A stretch of 64,000 bases of DNA from Sphingobacterium puteale (GTDB taxonomy: Bacteria; Bacteroidota; Bacteroidia; Sphingobacteriales; Sphingobacteriaceae). The first letter of the stretch is position 1. The number at the start of each line of letters is the position of its first letter. The translations under genes were made by a program, and so were the position numbers. Under the pieces are notes generated by a model that did no database searches, was not told the origin of the DNA, and saw only the letters and a list, made by a program, of their open reading frames with translations. Below, one piece after another: positions 63,282-64,000 of the stretch. The stretch covers positions 1 through 64,000 of the forward strand of contig NZ_RBWS01000008.1 in assembly GCF_003627955.1 (NCBI RefSeq), in the 5' to 3' direction.

Positions 63282-64000
63282 CTATTCGCGGTAAGTTACC
63301 GAAGCAATTTTTCCAAATCCGTCAAAAGAAGAGGATAATGATGCAGTACCAGATAATGGTATTTGATAGAATTCCATTTTACCCGAAGTATTGGGGATTG
63401 TTTCGTCGTAACTGCACACCATTAGCTTTGCCGCATAATTTTTATAGCGGGCACTAGTTCTATTTTGTATAAAACGTTGGTATTTAATCAGGCTGATTTT
63501 TCTATTTCCAAGGTCAAGCAGCTGTTTGTGAACTTTGTTGAAAGGGTCGTATTGATAGACTTTACTTCCGACAGCGTATATCAGGTAGCCGTAGGTGGGG
63601 TCGATCGCATAAAAATCCGCCTGATCAATCTGATTGAGATTCTCCACTTCGTCATAACCCAATGGTGTAAATTTGGAACTTGAAGGTACAAAGCGATAGA
63701 GCATTAACTTTTGGGTCGTTGGGTTTTTGAGCAAAGCGTAGAACTGTTTGGTACTGGTCAATGCGCATTCAAGATACAATAAATCCTGTCCCATATTGGC
63801 TGGGTTGACGATAGTGGCATCTGTCGACGTTGGTATTACAGAGACTCTATTTGTTCCCATATGCAGCACAAAACGTCGACTATCTTTGTCGTAGTAAACA
63901 GTGTAAGCATCACGGTTTCCGTCATAACAAGCTAAAAAGGGAGCCATATTTATATTACTCCCCGAATTTAGCCTATTAATCGGCGGACCATATAAAATGG
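63282..64000 (-). CDS. C-terminal part of a PKD-like-family lipoprotein (5' end outside window)
   Basis: The frame stays open to the window edge beyond the first Met at 63947 (upstream codons read GPPINRLNSGSNIN), so this is the C-terminal portion of a longer gene. The visible 239 residues contain beta-propeller-like strands: FLACYDGNRDAYTVYYD, FYAIDPTYGYLIYAVGSKVY and LMVCSYDETIPNTSGKMEFY. This matches the C-terminal half of the PKD-like lipoproteins encoded after SusCD pairs in Sphingobacteriaceae. I infer that another SusCD locus lies just beyond the window. The assignment is tentative. Confidence 0.6.
   Translation of the reverse strand, partial: ILYGPPINRLNSGSNINMAPFLACYDGNRDAYTVYYDKDSRRFVLHMGTNRVSVIPTSTDATIVNPANMGQDLLYLECALTSTKQFYALLKNPTTQKLMLYRFVPSSSKFTPLGYDEVENLNQIDQADFYAIDPTYGYLIYAVGSKVYQYDPFNKVHKQLLDLGNRKISLIKYQRFIQNRTSARYKNYAAKLMVCSYDETIPNTSGKMEFYQIPLSGTASLSSSFDGFGKIASVTYRE

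Overview
The window comes from a Bacteroidota genome, most likely Sphingobacterium or a close relative in the Sphingobacteriaceae. The grounds are four full SusC/SusD outer-membrane pairs plus many lipoproteins, an ECF sigma/FecR/STN-SusC signalling set, DUF families confined to this phylum, TAnnTTTG-type -7 boxes and AT-rich spacers. No tRNA gene, CRISPR array or intact insertion sequence was seen. The genus is an inference from gene content, not from a marker gene.

Layout. Positions 1-39 are the 3' end of a 5S rRNA followed by a strong terminator. After a spacer with a GC-rich island comes a hybrid histidine kinase (782-2908, minus). It is divergent from SusC/SusD pair 1 (3642-8724), whose leader carries three copies of a 9-mer spaced exactly 32 bp apart. 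From 9450 to 29702 lies one tightly packed 12-gene run, with gaps of 1 to 30 bp. It consists of SusC-SusD-fasciclin-DUF5007-like, then SusC-SusD-fasciclin-DUF5008-like, then an AlkP-fold/LamG lipoprotein, an M60 mucin-type metallopeptidase with a discoidin domain, a second AlkP-fold/LamG lipoprotein, and a DUF4998/discoidin lipoprotein. A convergent macroglobulin-like protein follows (29761-32106, minus), then a short spacer holding a relic of a susD 3' end, and a small membrane protein.

From 33001 to 43879 there is a saccharolytic locus: a GH2 beta-galactosidase-type enzyme (minus), SusC/SusD pair 4, a GH20 beta-N-acetylhexosaminidase and a GH29 alpha-L-fucosidase. Together with the M60 operon it forms a coherent set for binding glycosylated proteins at the cell surface, cutting the peptide, and removing Gal, GlcNAc/GalNAc and Fuc from mucin-like or N-glycan chains. 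The substrate assignment is inferred from family knowledge.

From 44013 to 52334 the genes are more housekeeping or unknown: a HAD phosphatase, a fimbrillin-nuclease fusion lipoprotein, a lipoprotein/DUF4836-like pair, a CpsB-type PHP phosphatase and a DUF3843-like protein. From 52622 to 59102 an ECF sigma factor, a FecR anti-sigma, an STN-domain SusC and a SusD form a trans-envelope signalling and uptake unit. A Tat-exported phospholipase C follows after a terminator (59266-61737). The window ends with a secreted alpha/beta hydrolase and a 5'-truncated lipoprotein-type gene, both on the minus strand.

The most interesting material is the 12-gene M60 operon. Its two AlkP-fold proteins appear to have lost the catalytic nucleophile and several metal ligands, and seem to carry a LamG domain inserted inside the fold, so they may be binding proteins rather than enzymes.
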